A stretch of 64,000 nucleotides of DNA from Arachis hypogaea. Lineage: Eukaryota; Streptophyta; Magnoliopsida; Fabales; Fabaceae. Of the stretch, positions 10,798 through 21,039 are shown piece after piece. Made by a program: the position numbers and the translations under genes. The stretch is from positions 69,011,213 through 69,075,212 of the forward strand of contig NC_092044.1 of NCBI RefSeq assembly GCF_003086295.3, written 5' to 3'. The first letter of the stretch is position 1. The number at the start of each line of letters is the position of its first letter. Below the pieces are notes generated by a model. The model was not told the DNA's origin and ran no database searches. It was given only the letters and a program-made list of their open reading frames with translations.

Positions 10798-11791
10798 TTG
10801 TTCGAGTTTGAACAACTAAAGGTTTATTTTATTTCTTAGATTAGGAAGATTTTGGCAATTGGGTCAGAGTCTTTTATTTTCTTTTCAAAAAATATTTTTT
10901 TTCTTTATTAATTTTTAATTTTTCTTTTAGTCTAGTGTCTTGTTATAAGTTTGGTGTTAATTGCATATTTTATATTTTTCTTTTAAATTTTCGAATTTCT
11001 TTTCTTTGATGTTTAAGTTGTTCTTGTTTATTTTTCTTATTTGTTTTTTAGTTTTTCTTGTTCTGTGCCTTTTCTTGTTTTTCTTGTTCTTTTCCAAAGC
11101 ATTAGTCGTCCAAAAGGAATAATCCAAATATACCTATTCAAAACAAGTGTTACATTTATAACTCAGTTAGTTAGAGCGTTGGCTTATGTTCTTGGCAATT
11201 GGGTATCTTCTTTTTAAAATCTTTTTCAAAAATAATTTTTCTTGATTTAATCCTGTGCCAAACTCTTAGTTTGGTGTTTTCTTGCTAATTTTGATATAAT
11301 TTTCGAAAATTATTTTGATTTCTAAAAAAATTTTTAAGTTTAGTGTTCTTCCTTTTGTTCTTGGTGTTCTTGTGAGTCTTCAAAGTGTTCTTGAGTCTTC
11401 TTTGTGTTTTGATCTTAAAATTTTTAAGTTTGGTGTTCCTTGGGGTTTTCCCTCCAAAATTTTCGAAAATAAGGAGCATTAGATCTAAAAATTTTAAGTC
11501 TTGTGTCTTTTATGTGTTTTTCTCTTTCATCATAAAATTCAAAATTCAAAAAAAATATCTTTTCTAACTGGTTTTAAACTGTATTTTCGAAATTTTTTTT
11601 CGGATTTCAATTTCAAAATTTTTCAAATATTTATTTTAATTGTTAATTTTCTTTCTTTATTTATTTTACTTTTATTTTTATTTCGGTTTTTATTTTATTT
11701 TATTTCATTATTTCAAAAATCAATTTTCTTTATATAATAAATTAAATAAAATAAACAATATCAACATCTATACCATCTCCCTTGCTCCATC
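10798..11791 (+). other. M0 leader
   Basis: T-rich untranslated leader of about 1 kb without an evident gene. It has four copies of AAGTTTGGTGT or close variants (10947, 11268, 11336, 11426) and a short tRNA D-arm-like segment (11159-11178). Confidence 0.7.
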
Positions 11792-12463
11792 ATGGAACTA
11801 AGTGGAAATGAACGGTCCAGGAGGACTCTGGGGTCATATGCTAACCCCACTACTGCTTCATATGGGAGTAGTATCTGTATACCCTCCATTGGAGTTAGTA
11901 GCTTTGAGTTGAATCCTCAGCTCATTATCATGGTGCAGCAAAGCTGCCAGTATTCCGATCTTCCACATGAAGAACCTACAGAGTTTTTGGCACAATTTTT
12001 ACAAATTGCTAACACAGTGCATGATAAGGAAGTAGATCAGGATGTCTACAGATTACTACTGTTTCCATTTGCTGTAAAAGATCAAGCTAAGAGGTGGTTA
12101 AAGAACCAACCTAAGAACAGCATAAAGACATGGAAACAGCTGTCAAAAAAATTTCTGAATCACTATTTTCCCCCAAAACGGATGACACAGCTAAGGCTAA
12201 GCATCCAAGGCTTCAAACAAGGAGATAATGAATCCCTTTATGATGCCTGGGAGAGATACAGAGAGATGCTAAGAAAATGCCCCTCTGAGATGTTTTCAGA
12301 GTGGGTGCAATTAGACATCTTCTACTATGGGCTTACAGAAAAAGCTCAGATTTCTCTAGATCACTCAGCTGGTGGATCTATACATATGAGAAAAACAATT
12401 GAAGAAGCTCAAGAGCTTATTGATACAGTTGCCAGAAATCAGCATATGTACCTAAGCAGTTAA
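11792..12463 (+). pseudogene. M0 Gag, first part of the gag-pol frame
   Basis: Capsid-type Gag that would form the virus-like particle. The start at 11792 (after TCCATC) opens the frame that runs to 16807. Residues about 60-215 hold the retrotransposon Gag core: LLLFPFAVKDQAKRWL, then FLNHYFPPKRM, SLYDAWERYREML, FYYGLTEKAQ and SAGGSIHMRKT. A TAA at 12461-12463 ends it. M2 has a glutamate codon in about this place, and the same frame continues beyond the stop. There is no CCHC zinc knuckle, as is common in Athila Gags. Confidence 0.85.
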
Positions 12464-12469
12464 TCTTCC

Positions 12470-14194
12470 ATGAAAGAAGAAGCTAAAACAGTAACTGCTG
12501 AACTCAGTCCTGTAGATCAGGCTAATGAATTCAATCAGCAATTAGACTTTCTAACTCAGCAGCTAGCCGAATTCAAGGAAATACTACAGGAAACAAGAAT
12601 GGCTAACAGGAATATCGAAGTACAGTTAAAGCAAACAGAAAAACAACTGTCAAAACAAATAACAGAAGAATGCCAAGCAGTTCAATTAAGAAGTGGGAAA
12701 ACATTAAATACCTCACTTCAAAGCAGAAGGAAGCCAAGAAATGAACAAATGGCTACTCAAAATCCCTCTGAGGACAATCAGAGCCCAGAGAGGAATAAGG
12801 CTGGCGCTGAACGCTCAGACCATGCTCATTCCTGGTGTTCAACGCCAGAAACAAGCATGAATCCGGCGTTGAACGCCCAAGGGGAGCATAGTTTTGGCGT
12901 TCAGACGCCAGTAATAGATAAGGAGTTGGCGTCTAAAGCCACTCTAGCTTTCACCCCTGGCATTCAAACGCCAGTGGGGGATCAGTCACATACAAGTGCT
13001 GATAACAACCTTTCTAAAAAGGCTTCCCAACCCACTTCTACAGGTAATAAACCTACAGCAACTAAGGTTGAGGAATACAAGGCCAAAATGCCTTATCCTC
13101 AAAAACTTCGCCAAGCGGAACAGGATAAGCAATTTGCCCACTTTGCAGACTATCTCAGGACTCTTGAAATAAAGATTCCATTTGCAGAAGCACTTGAGCA
13201 AATACCCTCTTATGCCAAGTTCATGAAAGAGATCTTAAGTCATAAGAAGGATTGGAGGGAAACTGAAAAAGTTTACCTCACTGAAGAATGCAGTGCAATT
13301 ATCCTAAAAAGCTTACCTGAGAAGCTTAAGGATCCCAGAAGCTTTATGATACCATGCACATTAGAGGGTACTTGTACCAAGCAGGATCTATGTGATCTTG
13401 GGGCAAGTATCAACTTAATACCTGCATCTATTATCACAAAGCTTGGTTTGACTGAAGAAGTCAAACCAACCCGGATATGTCTTCAACTTGCTGATGGCTC
13501 CATTAAATACCCATCAGGCGTGACTGAAGACATGATTGTCAAGGTTGGGCCATTTGCCTTTCCTACTGACTTTGTGGTGCTGGAAATGGAGGAACACAAG
13601 AGTGCAACTCTCATTCTAGGAAGACCTTTCCTAGCAACTGGCCGAACCCTCATTGACGTCCAAAAAGGGGAAGTAACCCTGAGAGTCAATGAGGAGGAGT
13701 TCAAGCTGAATGTTGTCAAAGCCATGCAACATCCAGACACCCCAAATGACTGCATTTGTGTTGATATCATTGACTCTCTGGTAAGAGAGGTCAATATGGC
13801 TGAGAGTCTTGAATCAGAGCTAGAGGACATCTTTAAAAATGTTCAGCCTGATTTGGAGGAATCAGAGAGAATAATAGAACCTCTGAAAATCCCTCAGGAA
13901 GAGGAGAAACCTCCCAAACCCGAGCTCAAACCATTACCACCATCCCTAAAATATGCATTTCTGGGAGAAGATGATACCTTTCCTGTAATCATAAGCTCTA
14001 CTTTAGAGTCACAGGAAGAGGAAGCACTAATTCAAGTGCTAAGGACACACAAGACAACTCTTGGGTGGTCTATTAGTGATCTTAAGGGCATTAGCCCAGC
14101 CAGATGCATGCACAAGATCCTATTGGAGGGTGACGCCAAGCCAGTGGTCCAACCACAAAGGTGGCTGAATCCAGCCATGAAGGAAGTGGTGTAG
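12470..14194 (+). pseudogene. M0 Gag C-terminus, linker and aspartic protease
   Basis: Continues the gag-pol frame. It opens with a Gln/Glu-rich likely coiled coil (about 12500-12700). Next is a linker encoded by palindromic DNA (12800-12975). The retropepsin-like protease has active site CDLGASINLIP near 13390-13420 (Asp-Leu-Gly, as in Athila) and the second-half motif ILGRPFLATGRTLIDV near 13610-13660. An acidic spacer and the conserved pre-RT segment (PLPPSLKYAFL, near 13930) follow. It stops at TAG 14192-14194, just before RT. It would mature the polyprotein inside the particle. Confidence 0.85.
12800..12975. repeat. Palindrome array inside M0 coding sequence
   Basis: Six TGGCGTT/AACGCCA-type palindromes near 12803, 12832, 12864, 12895, 12926 and 12958, about 31 bp apart. 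They do not shift the frame. They encode a linker with recurring short motifs such as NAQ, GVQTPV and GIQTPV between Gag and protease. Confidence 0.85.
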
Positions 14195-15640
14195 AAGGAG
14201 GTCACTAAATTACTAGAGGCTGGGATTATATATCCTATTTCTGACAGCCCCTGGGTAAGCCCTGTCCAAGTCGTCCCTAAGAAGGGAGGCATGACAGTGG
14301 TTCATAATGAAAAAAATGAACTGGTTCCTACAAGAACAGTTACAGGGTGGCGTATGTGTATTGATTATAGAAGGCTCAATACAGCCACCAGAAAGGATCA
14401 TTTTCCTTTACCATTCATAGACCAGATGCTAGAAAGACTAGCAGGTCATGAATAATACTGCTTCCTGGATGGATATTCAGGTTATAATCAAATTGCAGTA
14501 GATCCCCAGGATCAAGAGAAAACAGCATTCACATGTCCATCTGGAGTATTTGCATACAGAAGGATGCCATTTGGCCCGTGCAATGCACCTGCAACCTTTC
14601 AGAGGTGCATGCTCTCAATTTTCTCTGATATGGTGGAAAAATTTCTGGAAGTTTTCATGGATGACTTTTCAGTATTTGGAGACTCATTCAGCTCCTGTCT
14701 TCACCATCTAGCACTTGTTCTAAAGAGATGCCAAGAGACTAACCTGGTTTTAAACTGGGAGAAGTGTCACTTTATGGTAACTGAAGGAATTGTCCTTGGG
14801 CACAAAATTTCGAACAAGGGAATAGAGGTGGATCAAGCTAAGGTAGAGGTAATTGAAAAATTACCACCACCTGCCAATGTTAAGGCAATCAGAAGCTTTC
14901 TAGGGCATGCAGGATTCTATAGGAGGTTTATAAAGGATTTTTCAGAAATCGCCAAACCTCTGAGCAACCTGCTAGCTGCTGACATGCCATTTATCTTTGA
15001 TAAAGAGTGTCTGCAGGCATTTGAGACTCTGAAAGCTAAATTGGTCACAGCACCAATCATCTCTGCACCAAACTGGACATTGCCATTTGAACTAATGTGT
15101 GATGCTAGTGACCATGCCATTGGTGCAGTGTTGGGACAGAGGCATGACGAGCTTTTGCACGTCATTTACTATGCCAGTTGTGTTTTAAATGACACACAGA
15201 AGAATTACACTACAGAAAAATAGCTACTTGCAGTGGTTTACGCCATTGACAAATTCAGATCCTATCTAGTAGGATCAAAAGTGATTGTGTACACTGATCA
15301 TGCTGCTCTTAAATATCTACTCACAAAGCAGGATTCAAAACCCAGACTTATAAGATGGGTGTTGCTTCTGCAAGAGTTTGATATAGAAATAAGAGACAGA
15401 AAAGGGACAGAGAATCAGGTAGCAGACCACCTGTCCCGAATAGAACCAGTAGAAGGGGCGTCCATCCCTCTTACTGAGATCTCTGAAAACTTTTCGGATG
15501 AGCAACTCTTTGCCATCCAGGAAGTGCCATGGTTTGCAGACATTACAAACTACAAGGCAGGGAGATTCATACCCAAAGAATACAGTAGGCAGCAATCAAA
15601 GAAGCTGATCACGGATGCAAAGTATTATCTTTGGGATGAG
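14195..15640 (+). pseudogene. M0 reverse transcriptase-RNase H
   Basis: RT copies the element RNA and RNase H removes it. RT motifs in order: pre-palm [19 protein letters not shown] (about 14230-14290), [19 protein letters not shown] (about 14357-14415), FAYRRMPFGPCNAPATFQRC, and the catalytic FMDDFS (near 14655-14670, counterpart of YxDD). RNase H follows with CDASDHAIGAVLG (about 15100-15140) and [11 protein letters not shown] (about 15290). In-frame stops: TAA 14453-14455, beside the catalytic CFLDG motif, and TAG 15221-15223. There are no frameshifts. The next part of the frame is integrase. Confidence 0.88.
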
Positions 15641-16807
15641 CCGTATCTCTTTAAGAGATGTGCAGACGGAGTAATCCGTAGATGTGTGCCTAAAGAAGAA
15701 GCGCAAAAGATTCTATGGCATTGCCATGGATCCTAGTATGGAGGACATTTTGGAAGTGAGCGAACAGCCACAAGAGTCCTCCAATGTGGCTTCTACTGGC
15801 CTACTCTCTATAAAGATTCCCGAGTATTTGTACTTAATTGTGACAGTTGCCAAAGATCTGGTAATATGCCTCACAGTTATGCCATGCCTCAACAAGGGAT
15901 CTTGGAGATTGAGTTGTTTGACGTATGGGGTATTGACTTCATGGGACCTTTCCAACTATCATACTCAAACACTTATATTCTGGTGGCAGTGGATTATGTA
16001 TCCAAATGGGTGAAAGCTATTGCAACACCTACTAATGACACTAAAACAGTGTTAAAATTCCTCTAGAAACACATCTTCAGCAGATTTGGTACCCCTAGAG
16101 TATTAATCAGTGATGGGGGCACTCATTTCTGCAATAAACAGCTTTACTCTGCTTTGGTTCGTTATGGAATTAGCCACAGGGTAGCCACTCCATATCATCC
16201 ACAGACAAATGGGCAAGCTGAAGTCTCTAACAGAGAACTTAAAAGAATCCTGGAACGGACTGTAATTAACCGTAGAAAGGATTGGGCAAGAAGCTTAGAT
16301 GATGCTTTGTGGGCATACAGAACAGCATTCAAGACCCCTATAGGGACCTCTCCATACCAGCTTGTGTATGGAAAGGCATGTCACTTGCCAGTGGAACTGG
16401 AACATAAGACCTACTGGGCAACCAGATTCCTGAACCTTGATGCCAAGTTAGTTGGAGAAAAACGATTGCTTCAGTTAAATGAGCTAGAGGAATTTAGACT
16501 CAATTCTTTCGAGAATGCAAAAATTTACAAAGAGAAAGCAAAAAGATGGCATGATAAGAAATTGTCATCCAGAGTCTTTGAGCTGGGGCAGAAAGTTCTG
16601 CTATTTAATTCTAGGCTCAAATTATTCCCCGGGAAATTAAAATCCCGGTGGAAAGGTCCATATGTAATTACAAGTGTATCACCATATGGATACGTAGAGC
16701 TTCAGGATAATAACTCTAACAAAAAGTTCATTGTTAATGGACAGAGAGTTAAACATTATCTTGAAAGCAATTTTGAGGAAGAATGCTCAAAACTGAGACT
16801 TAATTAA
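15641..16807 (+). pseudogene. M0 integrase
   Basis: Inserts the cDNA into the genome. The zinc-binding start has the H/H pair near 15713-15725 and the NCDSCQR cysteines near 15837-15860. The catalytic core has Asp in GIDFMGPF (near 15930), Asp in ISDGGTHF (near 16110) and Glu in [11 protein letters not shown] (near 16215), a full DDE set. The C-terminal domain ends SKLRLN at 16807. Stops: TAG 15734-15736 and TAG 16064-16066. At both places M2 keeps a glutamine codon, so each is a C-to-T change. Confidence 0.88.
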
Positions 16808-16848
16808 AACTCAGTAATAGTCCAGCTAATGACATTAAAGAAGCGCTT

Positions 16849-16866
16849 GCTGGGAGGCAACCCAGC
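16849..16866 (+). promoter_or_regulatory. Post-pol stem-loop, M0 copy
   Basis: GCTGGGAGGCAACCCAGC: a perfect 6-bp stem with loop AGGCAA, 42 nt after the integrase stop and right after the palindrome AAGCGCTT. Counterparts occur in M1, M2, B, C and the 59-62 kb element. Confidence 0.75.
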
Positions 16867-17024
16867 CATTCACAAAATTTAATTTTATTTGTTTTTGTTA
16901 ATTAATTGATTTTTACAGGTATATGTCAAAGTATCTTCATGGTAAAAAAAAAGCAATTGATTGAATTCACAGAGTTACAGGGGAATTTGGAAGCTCACTT
17001 GCGTGAAAAAGCCAGTAAGAAATG

Positions 17025-17330
17025 TTTTGGGCGTTGAACGCCCAAAAGAATCATCCATTGGGCGTTCAACGCCAGTAAGGATAGCCATCTGGGCGTTGAA
17101 CGCCAGAAAGGAGCATCTTCTAGGCATTGAACGCCAGAAAGAAGCTCCTTCTGGGCGTTTAACGCCAGAATTACAGCATCCTGGGCCTTTAGAAAAATGC
17201 CCAGTGACAAAGGACTGTCTGTCGTTCAACGCCAGAAAGAAGCAACAGCTGGGCGTTGAACGCCCAGGAGAAGCAGCAATTGGGCGTTAAACACTCAAAA
17301 CATGCAGCATTTGGGCGTTTAACGCCAGGA
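17025..17330. repeat. Palindrome array after M0 integrase
   Basis: About nine units of GGGCGTT-N-AACGCC(C/A), starting near 17029, 17060, 17091, 17123 and 17153 and on to about 17315, at about 31 bp. Spacers are purine-rich and all different. Several units are exact palindromes around a single central base. There is no protein meaning in a fixed frame. Confidence 0.92.
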
Positions 17331-17339
17331 TGGTGGGGA

Positions 17340-17870
17340 GGAGGTAAAATTCGTTTTTCTTTACAAATTTTCCAAATTTTTATGTTTCAAATCATGATTT
17401 CTTGCATAAACATGTTTCAACATGTCCTCCTTCAAATCAAAATAGTTTTCTAGGAACCCTAATTTCTAAAATCCCTTTTTCAAAAATAATATAGCTTCAT
17501 ACATAAACATAAACCTTTTTCCAATCCAATCCAACTCTTTTTCCAATTTTTTTAAAAAAAAACTTAATTATCTTTTAAAATCTTTTTCAAATTAAAAATT
17601 CAGATTTATTTTTAAATATCATCTTTTTAAATTATATCATTTTCTTATCATATTTATCTTTTATAAATCATATCTTTTATCTTATATCTTTTTCTTATTT
17701 TTGAAACCCACCCCTCCCTTTATATCCACTTTCGGCACCCCTCTCATCATCCACCATTCCACACCTGCTCTCCTTCTAGCCCTCTTCTCTCTTTTCTTTT
17801 GCTTGAGGACAAGCAAACCTCTAAGTTTGGTGTGCTTATCCGTGATCACAAAAACATAATCACTTTGATC
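17340..17870 (+). other. AT-rich 5' region of ORF3
   Basis: Pyrimidine-rich, AT-rich stretch before ORF3. A possible TATA sequence, CCCTTTATATCCACTTTCGG (near 17716-17735), is followed by CT-rich DNA and by AAGTTTGGTGTG at 17823-17834. This layout would suit separate expression of ORF3, but no transcript evidence is available here. Confidence 0.4.
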
Positions 17871-19004
17871 ATGGCCCCTAAAGGAAAACAACCCAACCCA
17901 AGAAGTAAGAAAGAGAATATTTCAAAGCCACTTTGGAATCAAGGGAAGTTCATAACTAAAGAACATTCAGACCATTACTACAAAATAATGAGTCTAAGAT
18001 CAGTGATCCCAGAAGTCAAGTTCGATCTGAAAGAAGATGAATATCCGGAGATCCAAGAATAAATTCGAAACAGGAACTGGGAAATCCTAGCTAATCCTGA
18101 AACGAAAGTGGGAAGGAATATGGTTCAGGAGTTCTATGCAAATCTATGGCAGACAGACAGGCAAAAAATAATTGGAGCTTCCCTCTATGATCATCGGACC
18201 TTAGTCAGAGGAAAGATTGTTCACACCCATCTTGACAAAATCAGGGAGATCTTTAAGCTTCCTCAACTGAAGGATGACCCAGACTCCTTTAATAGGAGAA
18301 TGATGAGGGTAAACAAAGGCCTGGACAAGATTCTAGAGGATATATGCATCCCTGAAGCCAGGTGGACCACCAGTACCACTGGCATCCCAAATCAACTCAA
18401 AAGAGAAGATCTCAAACCAGCTGCCAGAGGCTGGCTAGATTTCATTGGGCGTTCTATATTGCCCACTAGCAACCGTTCTGAAGTTACTGTTAAAAGAGCA
18501 GTGATGATTCACTGCATCATGTTGGGAAAAGAAGTAGAAGTCCATCAACTGATCTCGTGTGAACTATACAAAATAGCAAACAAGAATTCCAAGGATGCCA
18601 GATTGGCCTATCAAAGCTTAATTTCTATGCTCTGCAGAGATGCCGGAGTGAAGATGGGAATAACAGAGTATATCTCAGTTGAGAGGCCAATCAATAAAAT
18701 ATCAATGGAAAGACAACAGCTGCAGGATGATCCAATCAAGAGGAGAGCACAAGAAGTCGTCCCAGAACTTCCTCAATTCGAATATTGGGAACATCTTGAG
18801 GCATCTATTTCCAAATTGCAAGAAGCTATGAACCAAATAAAGGAAGAACAGAACAATCAAAGTAGCATGCTTTGCAAACTGCTTAAAGAACAAGAAGAGC
18901 AAGGGCGTGATTTAAGGGAGCTGAAGCGCCAGAAATTAATCCTTGAAGGACCAAGCACCCCACAGATCAGAGGAACATCCACTTCCCAAAACACAGGTTG
19001 TTGA
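17871..19004 (+). pseudogene. M0 ORF3, 'putative plant transposon protein' type
   Basis: Additional Athila-type ORF between pol and the 3' LTR. The start at 17871 gives a basic N-terminus (MAPKGKQPNPRSKK). The central part (about residues 80-250) carries LDKIREIFKLPQLKDDP, RGWLDFIGRSILPTSNRSEV and HCIMLGKEVEVHQLIS, which I associate with the plant-transposon domain usually seen here. The last third is a predicted coiled coil (SKLQEAMNQIKEEQ onward). One stop, TAA at 18060-18062; M2 has CAA (Gln) there. Athila ORFs in this position are often called env-like, but I see no signal peptide or membrane segment. The role is unknown. Confidence 0.75.
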
Positions 19005-19460
19005 GTTCTAATTTTAGCTTTAACTCTGTGATAGTGTTATTATAGAAATTTACCTTAGAAGTTATACAGTAGTAGTAGTAGTAATTAGCATATCTATTCT
19101 GGTTTTATTTCCAATTAAGTTATAAATTATTTTTCTCATCATCATCAGACATGAATAAAATAGCAGATTTTTAGAATAAAGAAGTAATTTATATTTTTCG
19201 AGTTCTTAATAATAAAAATTATAATTAATTATATGTGGTGGCAATACTTTTTGTTCTCTGAATGAATGCTTGAACAGTGCATATTTTATCCTGAATTTTA
19301 TGAATGTTGGCTCCTGAAAGAATGAGGAACACGAAAAATATTATTGATGATCTGAAAAGTCATGAAACAAAAAGCTACTAGCCCCGCTCATCTAAATTAG
19401 AATCTGAGCTTCACTTAAAACTCGGAGATTTTATTACTCCTTAAATTCTTTTTATCCTAT
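19005..19460 (+). other. M0 3' untranslated region
   Basis: AT-rich and ends at the PPT position. I see no gene. It matches, on the opposite strand, the sequence next to the M1 and M2 3' LTRs (around 2600-2700 and 49900-50030). Confidence 0.6.
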
Positions 19461-19464
19461 TTTT

Positions 19465-19477
19465 AAGTTTGGTGTTG
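19465..19477 (+). promoter_or_regulatory. M0 PPT position
   Basis: AAGTTTGGTGTTG directly before LTR start TGATGAGCGG. Assigned by position, as in M1 and M2. Confidence 0.6.
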
Positions 19478-21003
19478 TGATGAGCGGATATTTTATACGC
19501 TTTTTAGGGGTAATTTCATGTAGATTTTAGCATGTTTTAATTAGTTTTTAGTAGAATATTATTAGTTTTTAGGCAAAAATTATATTTCTGGACTTTACTA
19601 TGAGTTTGTGTGTTTTTCTGTCATTTCAGGTATTTTCTGGCTAAAATTGAGGGAGCTAAGCAAAAATCTGAGTTAGGCTGAAAAATGACTGCTGATGTTG
19701 TTGGATCCTGACCTCCCTGCACTCGGAATGGAATTTTTGAAGCTACAGGAGTCCAATTGACGCGCTCTCAATTGGGTTGGAAAGTAGACATCAAGGGCTT
19801 TCCAGCAATATATAATAGTCAATACTTTTCACGAAGATAGATGACGTAAACTGGCGTTCAACGCCAGTTCCATGTTGCAGTCTGGCGTCCAGCACCAGAA
19901 ACAAGTTACAAATTGGAGTTCAACGCCGGAAACAGGTTACAACCTGGCGTTGAACGCCCAAAACAGCCCAGGCACGTGAGAAGCTTAAGTCTCAGCCCCA
20001 GCACACACCAAGTGGGCCCCAGAAATGGATTTCTGCACTATCTATCATAGTTTACTCATTTTCTGTAAACCTACGTTATTAGTTTACTATTTAAACAACT
20101 TTTAGAGACTTAATTGGTATCTCATGACATTTTCAGATCTGAATTTTATACACTTTGACGGCATGAGTCTCTAAACTCCATTGTTGGGGGTGAGGAGCTC
20201 TGCAGCGTCTCAATGAATTAATGCAATTGTTTCTATTTCTTCATTCAAACGTGTGTGTGTTCCTATCTAAGATGTTCATTCGCGCTTAATTGTGAAGGAG
20301 GTGATGATCCGTGACGCTCAGCACCTTCCTCAATCCATGAACGTGTGTCTGGCAAACACCTCCGTTCTACATCAGATTGAATGAGCATCTCTTAGATTTC
20401 TTAATCAGAATCTTCGTGGTATAAGCTAGAATTGATGGCGGCCACTCTTGAGGATCCGGAAAGTCTAAACCTTGTCTGTGGTATTCCGAGTAGGATTCAA
20501 GGATTGAATGGCTGTGACGCGCTTCAAACTCGCGATTGCTGGGCATGATGACAAACGCAAAAGGATCAATGGATCCTATTCCAACATGATCGAGAACCAA
20601 CAGCTGATTAGCCGTGCTGTGACAGAGCATCTGGGCCGTTTTCACTGAGAGGATGGGAAGTAGCCACTGACAATGGTGACACCCTACATACAGCTTGCCA
20701 TGGATGAAACTTTACAAACAATTGAGTTGAATATTACATTGCAGAAATTCAGAGGACAAATCATCTCCAAAACTCCAGCATATCCTCCATTAATAAAGTA
20801 ACAATTACTTATTCCAAACACTTTTACTTCTTACAATTAAATCCAAATAATCTTATTGGCATCCTGACTAAGATTAATAAAATAAACATAGCTTGCTTCA
20901 AACAAATAATCTCCATGGGATCGACCCTTACTCACGTAAGGTATTGCTTGGACGACCCAGTGCACTTGCTGGTTAGTTGTACGGATTGCAAATTCGTGCA
21001 CCA
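19478..21003 (+). repeat. M0 3' LTR
   Basis: 1,526 bp, TGATGAGCGG...GTGCACCA. It provides the uninterrupted version of the site where M1 entered the 5' LTR. Palindromes lie at about 19853-19965. No primer site follows, so this is a true 3' end. Confidence 0.92.
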
Positions 21004-21039
21004 TTTGCGCGAAGATAGATGACGTAAACTGGCGTTCAT
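21004..21039 (+). repeat. Fragment of an M0-type LTR interior
   Basis: About 35 bp (GCGAAGATAGATGACGTAAA and following) that matches LTR interior at about 19831-19860, then changes to LTR G at a shared TTCA. Probably the remnant of an older LTR that M0 entered. Confidence 0.6.

Larger units (their letters stand above)
1..21003 (+). mobile_element. Athila-type LTR retrotransposon M0, 5' end cut by window
   Basis: A Ty3/gypsy element of the Athila group. Order on the + strand: 5' LTR (incomplete at the left edge and split by the nested element M1), tRNA-Asp primer site, leader, gag, protease, RT, RNase H, integrase, palindrome array, ORF3, polypurine-like tract, 3' LTR. Without M1 the visible part is about 11.5 kb. 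The two LTRs match closely: positions 1-250 align with 19841-20090 with only scattered differences, so they belong to one insertion. The protein frame carries six stops and is dead. The target duplication cannot be checked because the left end lies outside the window. I associate the LTR with the peanut FIDEL type from memory only. Confidence 0.85.

Noticed and set aside
11159..11178. tRNA gene
   Set aside because: Only a D-arm-like piece; no anticodon arm, T-arm or acceptor pairing.
16961..17290. Open frames across palindrome arrays (also 4079-4444, 52405-52705)
   Set aside because: They only translate the repeated TGGCGTTNAACGCC unit and are open in several frames on both strands, and they start outside any gag-pol frame.
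17025..17330. CRISPR-like repeat-spacer array
   Set aside because: Repeats are degenerate palindromes in a plant retrotransposon, with no cas genes; spacers are purine-rich and similar to one another.
17871..19004. ORF3 as a viral-type envelope gene
   Set aside because: No signal peptide, membrane segment or cysteine pattern; the C-terminus is a coiled coil.
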